Below are positions 12,601-23,829 of a DNA stretch of 64,000 nucleotides, in pieces; the first letter of the stretch is position 1, and each line of letters opens with the position of its first letter. The stretch spans positions 182,134,508 to 182,198,507 of the forward strand of contig NC_133661.1 of the NCBI RefSeq assembly GCF_037893015.1, given 5' to 3'. The notes beneath the pieces were generated by a model that ran no database searches, was not told where the DNA came from, and was given only the letters and a program-made list of their open reading frames with translations. The stretch is from Macrotis lagotis. Its lineage: Eukaryota; Chordata; Mammalia; Peramelemorphia; Peramelidae. Position numbers and translations under genes: made by a program.

Positions 12601-13390
12601 GCCGCGCTCACCGTTGCCTGGGGGCGGGCTCATGTTCATCTGCTTCTCCACCTCATTCTGAAGCTCCTTCAGCTTCTCGGCCTCTTCCTCCATCTCCCTC
12701 ACTCGGGCTTTGATGGCCTCCAGCTCCTGGAGTGGGTGGGGTGGGAGAGCGGGGCTCAGCGGGAACATGGAGGGGCCTCGGGGCCGGCCCCCTCCCCCTC
12801 CGCGCCGCGGCTCCGCCCGGCCCTGGCCTCGGCCTCCCGCCCGCTGTGGCTACCGCCGCCGCCGGCCAGGACTCCGAGGCCCGCCCGGCCCGCCCAGCTC
12901 CGCGCAACTCCCCGCCCACGGCCCGCCCGACCCCTCCCCCGGCCGCCGCCGCCGCCGCCGCCGCGGCCCCCTCGCCTGCCCCAGGGCAGCGGGCCCTTCC
13001 CCCACGGCCCGGCCTCCCGCCGCGGCGCCGGCGCTCACCGGGTCCTCGATGGCGCCGTCCCCCGGGTCGCCCTCGACCAGGCCCGGCTCTTCCTCCTCTT
13101 CCTGACTGCCGGGGGCTCCTGCGCCGGGCCCGGGGCCGGAGGCTCCCGGGGGGGCGCGGGGCCGGGGCGGCTCCTCCTCGGGCTCGGGCTCCGGCTCGGG
13201 CTCTAGCAGCAATTCCTCAGGCTCCAGCTCCTCCGCCTCCAGCCCGTTCCCGTAGTCCCCCCGCGCCGCCCGGGGCCCCCTCCCCGGGCTCCCCCCCGGC
13301 CCCGGGCACAAGATGGCGCCGCCGCCCCGGCCCGGAGCCTCGACCGCCCGCAGCCCCCGCTGCTGCTGCCGCCGCCGCCGCCGCCGCCAT
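9645..13390 (-). CDS. PABPN1: PABPN1, nuclear poly(A)-binding protein 1 (seven exons)
   Basis: Exons on the minus strand: 13390-13039, 12726-12612, 12121-12054, 11612-11506, 10938-10851, 10766-10615 and 9684-9645. All junctions are GT-AG and in phase, with TAA at 9647-9645. The product is 306 aa, the same as human, once one surplus base in exon 1 is discounted. It opens with Met and ten Ala, then [16 protein letters not shown] and an acidic Glu/Pro region. Next come a coiled coil ([19 protein letters not shown]) and one RRM with RNP2 IYVGNV and RNP1 KGFAYIEF, then an Arg-rich C terminus ending ATSWYSPY. The protein coats nascent poly(A), stimulates poly(A) polymerase, limits tail length and restrains use of proximal poly(A) sites in the nucleus. 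Exon 1 shows a +1 frame break between the Ala tract and [15 protein letters not shown] (see findings). Upstream is a CpG/CCAAT promoter; BCL2L2 lies about 3 kb upstream in the same direction. Confidence 0.97.
11308..11400 (-). repeat. MIR-like fragment
   Basis: Antisense AAGTTAAGTGACT and GCAGAACTTGAACCC segments in PABPN1 intron 4, next to an L2-like antisense piece at about 11080-11200. Confidence 0.55.
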
Positions 13391-13950
13391 AGCCGCTCAG
13401 ACTGGGGCCCGCCGCCCGGCGATTGGAGAGCCGCGCCGGCCACGCTGGGGGCTCATTAGCCAAACGGTCTGCCCGTCATCGGGCGCTCGGAGTCCATTGG
13501 GTAGAATGACTTGGCAATCAAATAAGATCACGCCTCTGAGGCGGGGTAGCTAGCCAAATCCTCGAATCTCGGCGAGGGAAATTTGCCTGTCAGTCAACGT
13601 CGATCCCGCCTTCCCCCGTCATTAGGTAACAATCCTGCCACGCTGTGACGCCATCCCCGCCTCTCTCGCTCTCTCTCCCTATGGGCCGCGCCCCCTCGCC
13701 TCACTCATCTTGTCCCGCAAGGCGATTGGCCGCTTAAGTACGAAAGGCGGAACGGAACCTCACGCACAGCGCCGCACGACCCTCTCTGAAGCTCGGACGC
13801 CGATTGGCCCCAGAGGTTCGAAAAGCCCCCAACCTAGGTTACAACACGTGACCACTTCCACCAAACGGACCGTCTAGCTCAAGAGCACGGGACCTCGGGT
13901 CATATGACCGAATCCTAAGGGTGCCGCCATCTTGCCTCCTTCAGTCACTC
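12480..13950 (-). promoter_or_regulatory. PABPN1: PABPN1 CpG-island promoter with four CCAAT boxes
   Basis: High-GC, CpG-dense block around exon 1. In gene sense, CCAAT occurs at 13426-13422, 13500-13496, 13729-13725 and 13807-13803. An E-box CACGTG lies near 13845, and a YY1-like GCCGCCATCTTG is at 13923-13934 on the plus strand. No TATA box was noticed. The transcription start was not located; the first CCAAT lies only about 32 bp upstream of the ATG and may be in the 5' UTR. Confidence 0.65.
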
Positions 13951-16334
13951 CGAGGGCAAGTGAGCCCTGAGATGGGAAGCCGTGATAAGGTCTAGGAAGT
14001 AGCTAGCTTCCTGAGGGTAGGCAGGCTGCTGGAATCGGAGCATTTGTACGTTGTTTCATGAATCACGAAACGCCATTCAGGATTTGACTTGCTTTCAAGA
14101 GTGACTGTTTCACCTCTTCCTCCTGGCCTGTTGTTCAAAATAAACTCCCATAAACCTCTCCTGTGAGCACGAAACAGAAACCAGCACACCAACTTAGCCT
14201 GCCCCTGACCGGCGAGGAGTTGCCGCATCTTCACCTCGAGAGAGTAGAAAAGCATTAGCCTAAGAAAGGCTGTAGGCTAACTAGAAACATTTTTTAGCCA
14301 GTCAACAGTTCAAGATTCATCTTGATAGTCAAAAATGGGAGATGGCATAGCTGGAACACCATGCGGTAGACGATGGGATTCACAGCCCTACATTCCTAAC
14401 TTTAATTTGAAACCTTACTCTACAGCTTCTAAACTTACCAATTCCTTGAGGCTGACATCACTGCTTTGGTAACAGTTTCAAGTAAAAGGCCACATTATGG
14501 CAGAGCTAAACCAGATTATCAAAGAGGCTTACTTATTGGGATGTTTTGCCTTAATACAGCACATAATATTATCCTACTAAAGCCCTACTCCAGGGTCTGC
14601 GGGTAGCATAGGGCTGCTCAGAGAGTCTCAAATTCTAACAGAGTCCAGACTTGGGCAGGTCTACCCAAAGTAGAAAGGCTTTTAGTTTAGGTCTGCCATG
14701 TGGATCAGCCACAGACACACTTCTAGCCAAGTTTGAAAAGGCTCATCAAACAGAAGCTGACCAGGAAAACTTTTTTTGCCCCCCCCCCCACCACTTAAAC
14801 TTTTGAAGACCTACCAAGATGATACAGTAAAGGAAAAAATTAGGGATGAAATCCCATAGGTAAATGTCATACAAAGAGAAAGTTCATCATGAAGCAGTTT
14901 CATGCTTGGCACATAGCCCCTAAGAAATACTTGTGACTGATCATATAGCTTAAAACAAGAATCAAGAGTGACCTTGGCTATAGATTTGGTCTATAGCAGT
15001 CTAAATAAAGTGAGTTCACAATACAAAATAAGCAATGAAAGCAGGAATGCACTTAAGAGTATAATGAATTTGAGAAAGCTTTTACTCTTGTCCAAATTAA
15101 AGAGTTTATATTGGAGAGAAACACAGTGGATGCATTGGATGTATGATACTACAAACCTTATTAGAAACTACTTTTAGGTATAATCAGTACCTACGCTGAC
15201 AGAACTTCAAAAATGAGACTTTTACTTGCTTATCAGATGACAAGCTCCCTTAAGTGAAAGGACTTTTTTTTTCTATTTGTATCTCCAGCTTCTAGCACAT
15301 CTATTAAATATGGGTCTTAACAAATATTTGTTGAGCTAAACATTTAATGGAAAGAAAAAGAAACTTTCTGAAGAAGTGAAGAGATCCTGAGATGGTAGAA
15401 AGGTGAGAGCTGAATTACTGGAAATAGAACTGGTCAGTGGGAGGTTGTTGTAAGAAACTGTTTTAACAATAAAGAGCAGATAGTCAAGATGGAGTGGAGG
15501 AAAAATGCAGGAGGACTTGGCTAGAATCTGAAGTTTGGGGGAGTAGATAAGGGGAGGCAAAAGAACTCCAGATGGGTACTAACTGTTCTCCAGTTCTTTG
15601 GAGACTGGAACATGAGTAAATTCTCTGAAACTGCAACAAGAGGAAGCAAGATAAATAAAAGAATTTCCTAACTATGGTGAGAATTAATGTTTAGAGCTGG
15701 GGGTTGGAGGGAGGATAGTACACTATATTACATAAAGACTGGAGTCTTGTTGGCTGAAGAATTTTTTTAATTAGATTTTTGTTAGAAATGGTTATGGAAA
15801 AGTCCTGCTTAGAAGTAGAGGGATAGGCCATATATTCTGTCACTAATATCTAAAATGACTTAAGATCCACTGATTCAGTGAATTAAAGAAACAAAAGCTG
15901 TATTTTTTCTTAACTGTATTAAATATAAGAGCAACATTTTTTAAAATCTAGAAGTGATTGATATAATATAGATTATTGTAATATTGATATAGGTAATCTA
16001 GAATTCACTGATATAGGTAATTCACAGTGAGAAAACTCCCTCAACCGATGTAGATGGACATTCTGAAAACTAGTCTCAAGAGTTTCTTGGGCCACTGAAA
16101 AGGATAGCTGACTTGTCCAAAGTCCTAAAGAGAGTATGCATCAGAAGCCAGACTTGAGTCTTTCTAACTCAGTCAGCTCTATTGGCTATACCATTCTTAA
16201 CTTTGAGCAGAATATTCAAGCAAAATTAAACTCCCAATTGAAGTTTAAAGTCTGAGAACCATAGCTGGGGGGGTGGAAGGTGGCAGGGAAGGAGAGGATG
16301 AGACAGAGAAGTATGCTTGAAAAAGGCCAGGATG

Positions 16335-16393
<59 letters not shown>

Positions 16394-16640
16394 TGGCCCA
16401 CACCCTTGTTGTCAGAGAAAGATTGGCTTAGGTCATATGGATGGAAGTAGAGAGTCCACCATGTTAATACTTAATCAAAAAAAAAAACAAACCCAAGCTT
16501 ACTTGGGGTAATTCCCACATATCTCTCTTACCCTAATTCCTACTTCTAATGAAATCACTGAAAGGTGTTTGGAGTGAGGCCAGTATCCACCCACCCCATC
16601 CTTCCAGTTGTAAATGCAGAAGTCACAAACCCTGTTCAGT
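13951..16640. other. Spacer between PABPN1 promoter and BCL2L2 3' end
   Basis: No gene was recognised. It contains an L2 3'-end piece at 15277-15335 (AACAAATATTTGTTGAG), an antisense MIR-like piece at 16040-16195 and a (TA)n microsatellite. The sequence from 13.95 to 15.2 kb shows nothing identifiable. Read-through BCL2L2-PABPN1 pre-mRNA would cross this block. Confidence 0.7.
16337..16391. repeat. (TA)n microsatellite
   Basis: About 27 uninterrupted TA units in the BCL2L2-PABPN1 spacer. Such long TA runs are length-unstable and can extrude cruciforms. Confidence 0.95.
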
Positions 16641-19260
16641 CCTCATTAAACTTCTGGATTTTATTTTTTAATACGACCATTACATATTACACAAAAATAA
16701 AAGTCAAATGAACCCAGTATTTATAAATTATTAAATAAAAATACATGAATATATATTTATATTTATAGAGCTTTTTTCTTTTCTTCTAAACTAACCAAAT
16801 CCGTTCTCGCATTGTTTTCTGACTTGAAAAAGAAAAATAATGTATGTCCTGGCAGAAGTGGGGAGTGGGATAAGCACTCTCAGGACCTAGCTGCCCCATC
16901 TCCACTCCTCCCATGGCCTAAGCAAAGCCTCCCACCTGCCCCCTGGGCTCTTGGGAGCAAGAAACACTCCCCCCCCCAGCCTCTCCACCAAGTTTACCCT
17001 TTAGAAAATGGCAATTAAATGTGTTTCCCCCTACTTTTAATGAAATGGACTTAAAAACAGGGAGTCACACTCAGCCTGCTTGGCTAAGAGACAACCCCCA
17101 GGAACTGAATAGCCCCAAATAGAAAAGTCCCTGGTTTTCTGAAGGAAAGATCTTAAGGGCTTCCACTGCCCCCAGAAGGAGTGTCTGGCCAAAACTGCCC
17201 ACTGTGGTCCCATGCAGCTGTGCTTCTAGAGACCAAGTCTGAGCATCCTCCCCTTTAAACCAATAACCTCTACCTCCATCCAGGAGCAGGAACACTCTTA
17301 GCAGTGCGTTTTTTGTCCTTCTGACCATGGTTCCTGTTCCCCTGTTATTAAAGACCCTAAGGGAGCTAACAGGGGCCACAGGTTAGGAGTCTGTGGTAGA
17401 GGGTGGGGGAAAGAGCTGTGTTGTAAGGGTTGAGGAGCACAAGCTCCAAGTGTGAGCTGTTAGTTGGTCTGGGTTTGTCACTGTTAAGTCAGAGTTCAGT
17501 GTCCTCCTCTCCATACTAATCAACTGTAACTGACTCAGTGCTTTCTGGCTCATGATACCATCTCACCCAGGACAGTCTCAGCAGAATGTCTGTCACCTCC
17601 CCTACAAATTCCTCTAAGGAACACAGCTTTCAAAAGCAAAAGTTTGGATTAAACACCTGAGGCCAAGATTGGTCCCACATTCTAGAGCAGCGCAACTAAG
17701 TTGCCACATTCTGGGACCAAGTAAAAGTCTCTACCCAGAAGAGCCAACTGTGTTCTAGATGAGCAAGTCAGTGCTCTGGATCACAGGCAGGGTTCTAGAG
17801 CACAGCATGTCTGGAATCAGCATTTAAGAGCAGCAATTGTAGTACCTTGGAAAGTGCAGCAGCAAGGTCTGGCTCAGGGCCATGCATCCAGAGGAAGGGA
17901 AAAGCTCCTTCCTTCAAAGAAAGAGTTATTTCTGGATCCATTTGTGGGTTACAGAAATCCAGCATTCTCACACTAAGAGATGCAGACAGTTCACACCCAT
18001 GCAACCAGCCTGGCTTCAAAGCATACATAAATGTTTCTAGATCATGGTATGCACTCTAGAACCCACACACCTGGCCTTTGATCTAGCAGCAGCAATGCCC
18101 ACCACATGGAATGGGTTGGCTTCTAGAGTATACCCTACCCCCACCCCTGAGTTCAGAGCTGGGAATGTCCCTCTCAAGGCATAAAGACTCAATTTCACTG
18201 AGGCTTAGTGTTTAGTACACAGAGCTATGTTCTAGATCAGCATTTGTGTTCACACTTTCAAAAAAGGGAAATTTCAATCCCAATTTAGTGTTTAAATTTG
18301 GGGAGAGAGGTCCCAGAAAAAAAGGGAACCTTTCCAGGCACCACTGTACCCCAGTGGGAAAGGGGACAGATGGTAAAGTGTCCTTTCTTCCCAACGCTCC
18401 TTAGCTCTACTTTGTCCAGAGCCCTAGAAGGGGTGGCAGTGGGTACTAAAGGCATGGGGAAGGGGCTAAGAAGGGAAATAGGGACAATACAAAACTGAGC
18501 CATCTCAACCACCACATGCTGCCCTCTTCTCCTACACTCCTTACCACTTTCTGCAGAGCAGTCTCAAAATTCTCAGTCTGTAGTGTCCCTAACTCCCTAC
18601 CCCCGGCACTGGGGCAACCAAGGGGAGATCTAACTCCTCCTGCTCATTGCTAGGGAAAGTTCTATTTCCTTGAGGAAGAATTCCACCACCACACCAGGTA
18701 CAAAGCTCACAAGTGCACACATACACACACATCCAAGCACCCCACTTGTAACACCCACTTCTCACTACAAACTGAGAACCCCAGGGTCCCCACAAGTCAT
18801 TCCAAAGAGTCTCCAACCTTCTCCCCAAATCTTACCTACCAATGAAGACTTCACACCTCATATAGTTTGACTGCACTCCCTGGATAAGTCATCTACCACC
18901 CCTTAGGGTTGCAAACCCCAAATTCCCTAGAAGGTAACTTCTCCATACTGCTCAATTTATGGGTCTTGCCTTCAAAACCCTCCCCACCCAGGACCCACCC
19001 CTGCTGTGACCCTCCCTGTCTTACACACAGTGACTTTCCAGATGTGTCTTCACATTTCCTTGGCTCAACCTTCCAAACTCCTGCCTGACATACAGAGTTC
19101 ACTTATTCCCCACCCCAAGCCCTCCCACCTCCCCATTCCATCCCCTTTGATCCCTATCCCTTCCCCATTCATCCATCCCACCTCTCCCCAGGGGTTCTCT
19201 CCATTCTCTCCTACTCTCTCCTTCCCACAGCCACTCTAGACCCAACACTGGGTCGCGTTC
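16640..19260 (-). other. BCL2L2: BCL2L2 3' UTR and poly(A) signal
   Basis: About 2.6 kb from the TGA to AATAAA at 16665-16660 (gene sense). It is largely free of interspersed repeats, unlike the flanking spacer, as expected for a retained long UTR. It holds seven TCTAGA sites between 17681 and 18236 (see findings). Confidence 0.7.
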
Positions 19261-20524
19261 TCACTTGCTGGCAAAGAAGGCCCCCACAGTCACCAGCGCC
19301 CCCAGCGCCACAGCCCCTGTTAGCACTGTTCTCACTGAGGCCCAGTTCCCCTCCCGCAGACGCCTTGCCTCCTCCAGGGCCCCATCCCCGTACAGAGCCG
19401 TGAATTCCGCCTGTGGGAGAGAAGGGAAGTGGGGAAGAGAAAAAGGAGAAGGAAGAAAGGGATGTTAGGAGAGGAGATGGAGAGAAGGGGAGGGGAAGAA
19501 TTCCAGTTCCAACTATACTGTAGCTGCATCCCATGTCCCAGCTCCAGCCTTGCTTGCTTTCCCTCACAAATACCTTGCTAAAATTCCCTGCTCCATGTGC
19601 ATTCCATGCCTTCCCTCTTTGCAAAAAAAAAAAAATCCTCAAAACTAATCTGAATGTAGATTTCTCAAGCTAATACTATACCATTTTAGTCACAACTCTT
19701 ACTCCCAGATCCCCTTAGGTTTTCTTTACACTTAAACTTGAATTACCTTGGACCTCTCTTCCTTGCATGTATTCTTTATGAATTTTTCATGTGTATTTAT
19801 TCTGTCTTCCCCTTTGGATTATAAACTCTTTAATGATGGGGACTTTTACAGAACTTTATACTGTACACAATGGTAACTCCATAAATGTTGACTAACATGG
19901 CCTCTCCACCCCATGGCCTAACTCCACCCAAACCATTGCTCTTTCCCCCACACCCTAGATTGACCATGCAAAACCAACCATATTCCTATCCCATCAGAGA
20001 CCAGCCTCCCCATCACAACTGTTTCCCCTCCCTAAATGAGGCAAGCTTTTCTGGGGAATGTGCAGTTACAGTAGAAAAGGGAAGCCTCTTACCCAGCCCC
20101 CACTGCTGTGGATCCAGTCTGCCAGCTGGGTCTCTAGGTAGGTCACCATCCAGTCCTGCACCTGTCCCACCAGTGGCTCCATCTCTTTGTTGACACTCTC
20201 TGCACAGAGCGCTGCCCCAAAAACGAAGAATGCCACAAGACGGCCCCAGTTGGACCCCCCCTGGAAGAGCTCATCTGAGACCTGGGTAAAGCGCTGGTGG
20301 GCTGAGCCAGGAGTCACATGCAACTGAGAAGCCAGATCAGAAAATGTGCGTCGAAAGCGGGATTCAAACTCATCTCCAGCAGCTCTCATAGCTCGGTGCA
20401 GGGGCTCAGTTGTAGGGCCTTCTCCTGGGCCAGTTCCACAGGCATAGCCCTTCTGCCTTAGCTTATAACCCACAAAATCTGCCACCAGGGCTCTAGTATC
20501 TGGGGCTGAGGCTGGAGTCGCCAT
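19261..20524 (-). CDS. BCL2L2: BCL2L2 (BCL-W), anti-apoptotic BCL2-family protein
   Basis: Two coding exons: 20524-20093 (432 nt) and 19410-19261 (150 nt, TGA). They encode 193 aa, exactly the human length. The start MATPASAPDTRALVADFVGYKL is conserved; an upstream in-frame ATG at 20560 lacks homology. BH4 is at about residues 9-29 and BH3-like HRAMRAAGDEFESRF at about 43-57. BH1 ELFQGGSNWGRLVAFFVFG is at about 85-104, and BH2 DWIHSSGGW straddles the exon junction. A C-terminal hydrophobic anchor ends VGAFFASK. The protein sits on the mitochondrial outer membrane, binds BH3-only proteins and BAX/BAK, and promotes survival; it is required for spermatogenesis in mice. PABPN1 lies downstream on the same strand, and exon 1 ends in phase 0. 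Confidence 0.98.
19740..19905 (+). repeat. L2 3'-end fragment
   Basis: Within the BCL2L2 intron: GGATTATAAACTCTTTAATGA followed by GTAACTCCATAAATGTTGACTAA, the usual L2 3' terminus pattern. Confidence 0.6.
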
Positions 20525-20936
20525 CTGGGTGGCTATAAAAGATAGAAGAGAATGGGGCATAAGCCTGAATGGATATTTTTCAGGTTTGACCAGTCTAGTT
20601 GTGAAGAGCTAATGGGGAATGAGGTTAAGAAAAGGAATAGAGACAATGAGATAATGAAGCAGTAATAGAATAGACTCAGTAGATTTAACCATTAAACTAA
20701 TAAATATCATAAATAATAAGTGAAGTTAGCTGTTTAAGAGTAATTAAGATAGCATCACCTTTCCTGCTTTTAGGGGCCTAGGGGAAGCTAGGAAAGAATA
20801 GAGGCTACAATTTCTCCTCCCAGAGGAGTCAGATTAATATATTAAGATCAAATACATCTAGACTGAGAAGGGTTAAAATATATTAATGGAGGAGGTGAAA
20901 GAAACAGAGGGTTAACAAGATATTGAGGACACTTAC

Positions 20937-21450
20937 CTAGCCTGGGCAGTTGCTCCTAGGACACAGCACTGGTGGCAGGGAGCCCCCAGCTGAGGCCTTT
21001 CATCCTCCCAGCTATGGAGCCCTAGGGGTAGAAGGTAGGGATTATGGTCAGAGGTGGGGAAAGCTGGATGTAGCCCTAGGACCCGGACCCAGGCCCAGCC
21101 CCCACCCCTCTGCCAGCTGTGGTTACTGACTGAATCCATGTTTAATGACCGTTCTCCTCAGGAAGCCTCGGACAGAGGGGACTCCGGTGTCTAACATTCC
21201 CGGCACCCCCCGGGCACACTCATATAGAACCCAACCCACAGGGCCTGCTCCTGCCCCTCCCTTACCCCCACCCTCAACCCGGTCTCCACCCCCCAGCCCG
21301 CCAGGTTAGGGATCTCACGGGTCAGGCCACTCCCCAGGCTCTAGGCAGTTTCCTGGTGCAGGAGGTGGGAGGGAGGAAAGGAGGGAGGAGAAAAGAAGAG
21401 GGAGGGAGAGAGGGAGTGCCTGGCGCTTGGTGATGATGGGGCTCCGAGAT
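20937..21450 (-). promoter_or_regulatory. BCL2L2: BCL2L2 5' non-coding exon(s) and promoter region
   Basis: A consensus donor GTAAGT lies at 20936-20931, with a likely acceptor CTACCCCTAG just before 21021. This suggests a non-coding exon 21021-20937. A further GC-rich block at 21160-21450 with a possible donor near 21318 may hold exon 1 and the promoter. Splice sites were read by eye; there is no transcript support. Confidence 0.45.
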
Positions 21451-21891
21451 GCGTCCAGAGCAGAGAGGCGGGGCAGGAGAGGAACTGGGAAAGGAATGGG
21501 GGAGTGAGGGGAGCTGCTAACTAGGAAAGAAACAGTCAGCCCAAAGAGGGGCTAAAGAGAGAAAGAAGCAAAGCAATGATCCAGAAGATAAAGAGAAAAA
21601 GCCAGCAGCCTGGGTGACTAGGATTGGGATGCTGTCAGTGTGTGTCCTTTCCCCAGAGGATCAGGGACCAAGGCTGGGACCCAATAATCAGCACCAAGCA
21701 AACTGAGCTATGGGGAAAGAGAAAGTTATTCTACCCGCAGGCTATTCAGTGTTTGCCAGGTGTTCTCCAGGGGTAATTTGAACTTGCTGAACATTTTTAG
21801 CAGAGGAAACTAATGTTATAAAAGAAAAGAGTGCTCTAAAAAATTGCCAATTCCCTGGTGCTCTGGCATCTTAGAAATGTATGGGGGGAAG

Positions 21892-22069
21892 GGCAGAGGG
21901 CAGTTAAATGGTACAGTGGAGAAGCACTGTGGAAAGCTCCACCCATTGAGTCAGGAGGAGCAGAGTGTGAATCCTGATTCTGACACTCAACATTTAAGGG
22001 CTATGTCACCCTAGGCAAGTCACTTAACTCTCCAACTGCCTCACTAAAAAAATAAATAAATAAATAAAT
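21892..22069 (+). repeat. Diverged tRNA-derived SINE with (AAAT)n tail
   Basis: Head GCAGTTAAATGGTACAGTGG, CAAGTCACTTAACTC and an AAATAAATAAAT tail. It carries an internal addition compared with the younger copies. Confidence 0.75.
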
Positions 22070-22083
22070 GTAGAGGTAGTTTG

Positions 22084-22300
22084 ATCCTGGAAAGAAAATA
22101 ATAGCTAATAAACATATATAGCACTTTAAGATTTGCAAAGTGTTTTACAAAAATTACCTATATTAATAACATTATTTCATTTGATTCTCACAACAGTCTT
22201 TTGAGAAATGCTACAGGTATTAACTGCCATTTTGCAGCTGGGTTACAGTTATACTAAGGGAGGCAGAATTTGGATCCAGGCCCCTCCTGACAAACCATCA
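22084..22300 (-). repeat. CORE-SINE (MAR1/MIR type), antisense
   Basis: TATAGCACTTTAAGATTTGCAAAGT, then a TTTGATTCTCACAACAGTC core and a GCAGAATTTGGATCC head remnant: the reverse complement of the CORE-SINE plan. Confidence 0.7.
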
Positions 22301-23829
22301 TTTTTGCCACTGACAGGCCTGTAGGAAAGAACGATGGAGACTAAGGAGGAATGAGAATAGTCTCCATCTTTTTGATCTCTTTCATTCCATGGTCTTTACT
22401 GGGGATTAAAGTGCCAAGGGCTTTACAAATGATCACCTATTTTTCTTCTTCCCCCCCTCCTCCAAGAAAAGGTCAAAAATCGGATTCTCCAGCTGGATTC
22501 CATTACCATGGAAAAATCCCAATAACCTTCTGGTATATTCTTACAAGAGATACCTAAGGATTTATCCTTCCAATACATGCAAAGCAAAGTTCGATCCTGG
22601 GTGACAGGAGAGTTAGATTTCGTTTCTCTAAGATGAGGTATAGGGTCTTAACCAAGTCCCTTCCTTTTTATGATCCTCCCTAGGACTTATCCAGTAAGTC
22701 ATAAAGTCAAGAATCAATGGATCACTCTACAATCTAACTTCTACAATGTAATAAATCATGCTAGATAGTCAAGGTTCCTGCCCTCAAACAACTTATAATT
22801 CAACAAGAGCCATTGATGTATGGAGTCAAGAGTGCTCCCCCTAGAGGTGGTAGAAAAGATTCCAACCATGGCTCTGACAAGCTGGCAAACTCCCTAGGTC
22901 CAATCTGGTTAACATAGTGGATCTGCCTCTACCTAATTATGGAAGCAGACCTGTGAAATGTAGGGCAAGCCACTGAAGGAGACAATCCATCCTTTGTACC
23001 TTAGGAACCTATAATTTAATAGGGGCCATAGCAAAATAGATACATAAAAGCCATATCAATAGAATAGAAAGAATGATGGACCTGGAATATGAGAGGTCAC
23101 TGGTGATTGGTGATGATGGGGTTCAGATGTGAGCCTGTTTCCGAGCCATATCAATCTCACAGAATTTATGAGATCAAATGTAAATACATGTGTATCCACT
23201 GTGCTTTGCAAACCCTCAAGTGTTCCTTATTTACGTGGGAGTTATTATAGAATTCTCCTTTATTTCTACCTCCAGACCCCTCAGACCATGAAAAAACAAA
23301 CCCAAGCTTCAGCCCTCTGCTTCAGATAAGACCTTTGATCCCCACAAGCTACCCAAGCTCTGGATTGACCATTCAGTTTGCTTCCATCCAGGTTTTTGAG
23401 ATGGAGGCCCGCCAACCGGGATCTCTACCTGTACCTATTTTTTAAATGCTCTCCAGGTGGCTGACCAAAGTCTCCCGGACCCTGATCAACAATCCTGCAT
23501 TCTTTCCCAAGCCCCATCCTCCTATACCTCACCCCCCCCCATCTAGGTATAATTTCTCTCAAAACTTGAGACTTCAATAGAGCAATCCCTTAAGCAGTTC
23601 CTAGAATGGCTGGGGGGGAGGGGAGCCTTCTGGGGTATTCTCGTTAGTTCCTTTAATCTCCAAGTTCCTCGCTATTACACCTATCTGGGTAGCCCTTTCA
23701 GAAAACCCTCAGATCAGACCCCCAGTTCCCGAAGGATAAGGCTTTAGTTTTGTTTCAAATCTGCATCTCTACAACCTAGCTCGGGGTTTGTTGTGCTTCA
23801 TGTTCACTGAACTGAAATAAACCTCAAAA

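Noticed and set aside
13039-13390. PABPN1 as a pseudogene because of the exon 1 frame break
   Set aside because: All seven exons, splice sites, RRM and UTR signals are intact and the locus is syntenic, so one base in a homopolymer is better explained as an error.
12571-13553. Open frames on the plus strand over PABPN1 exon 1
   Set aside because: Antisense reading of the GCC/GAG-rich exon; low-complexity only.
16216-16511. Tyr-Ile repeat open frames
   Set aside because: Translation of the (TA)n microsatellite.
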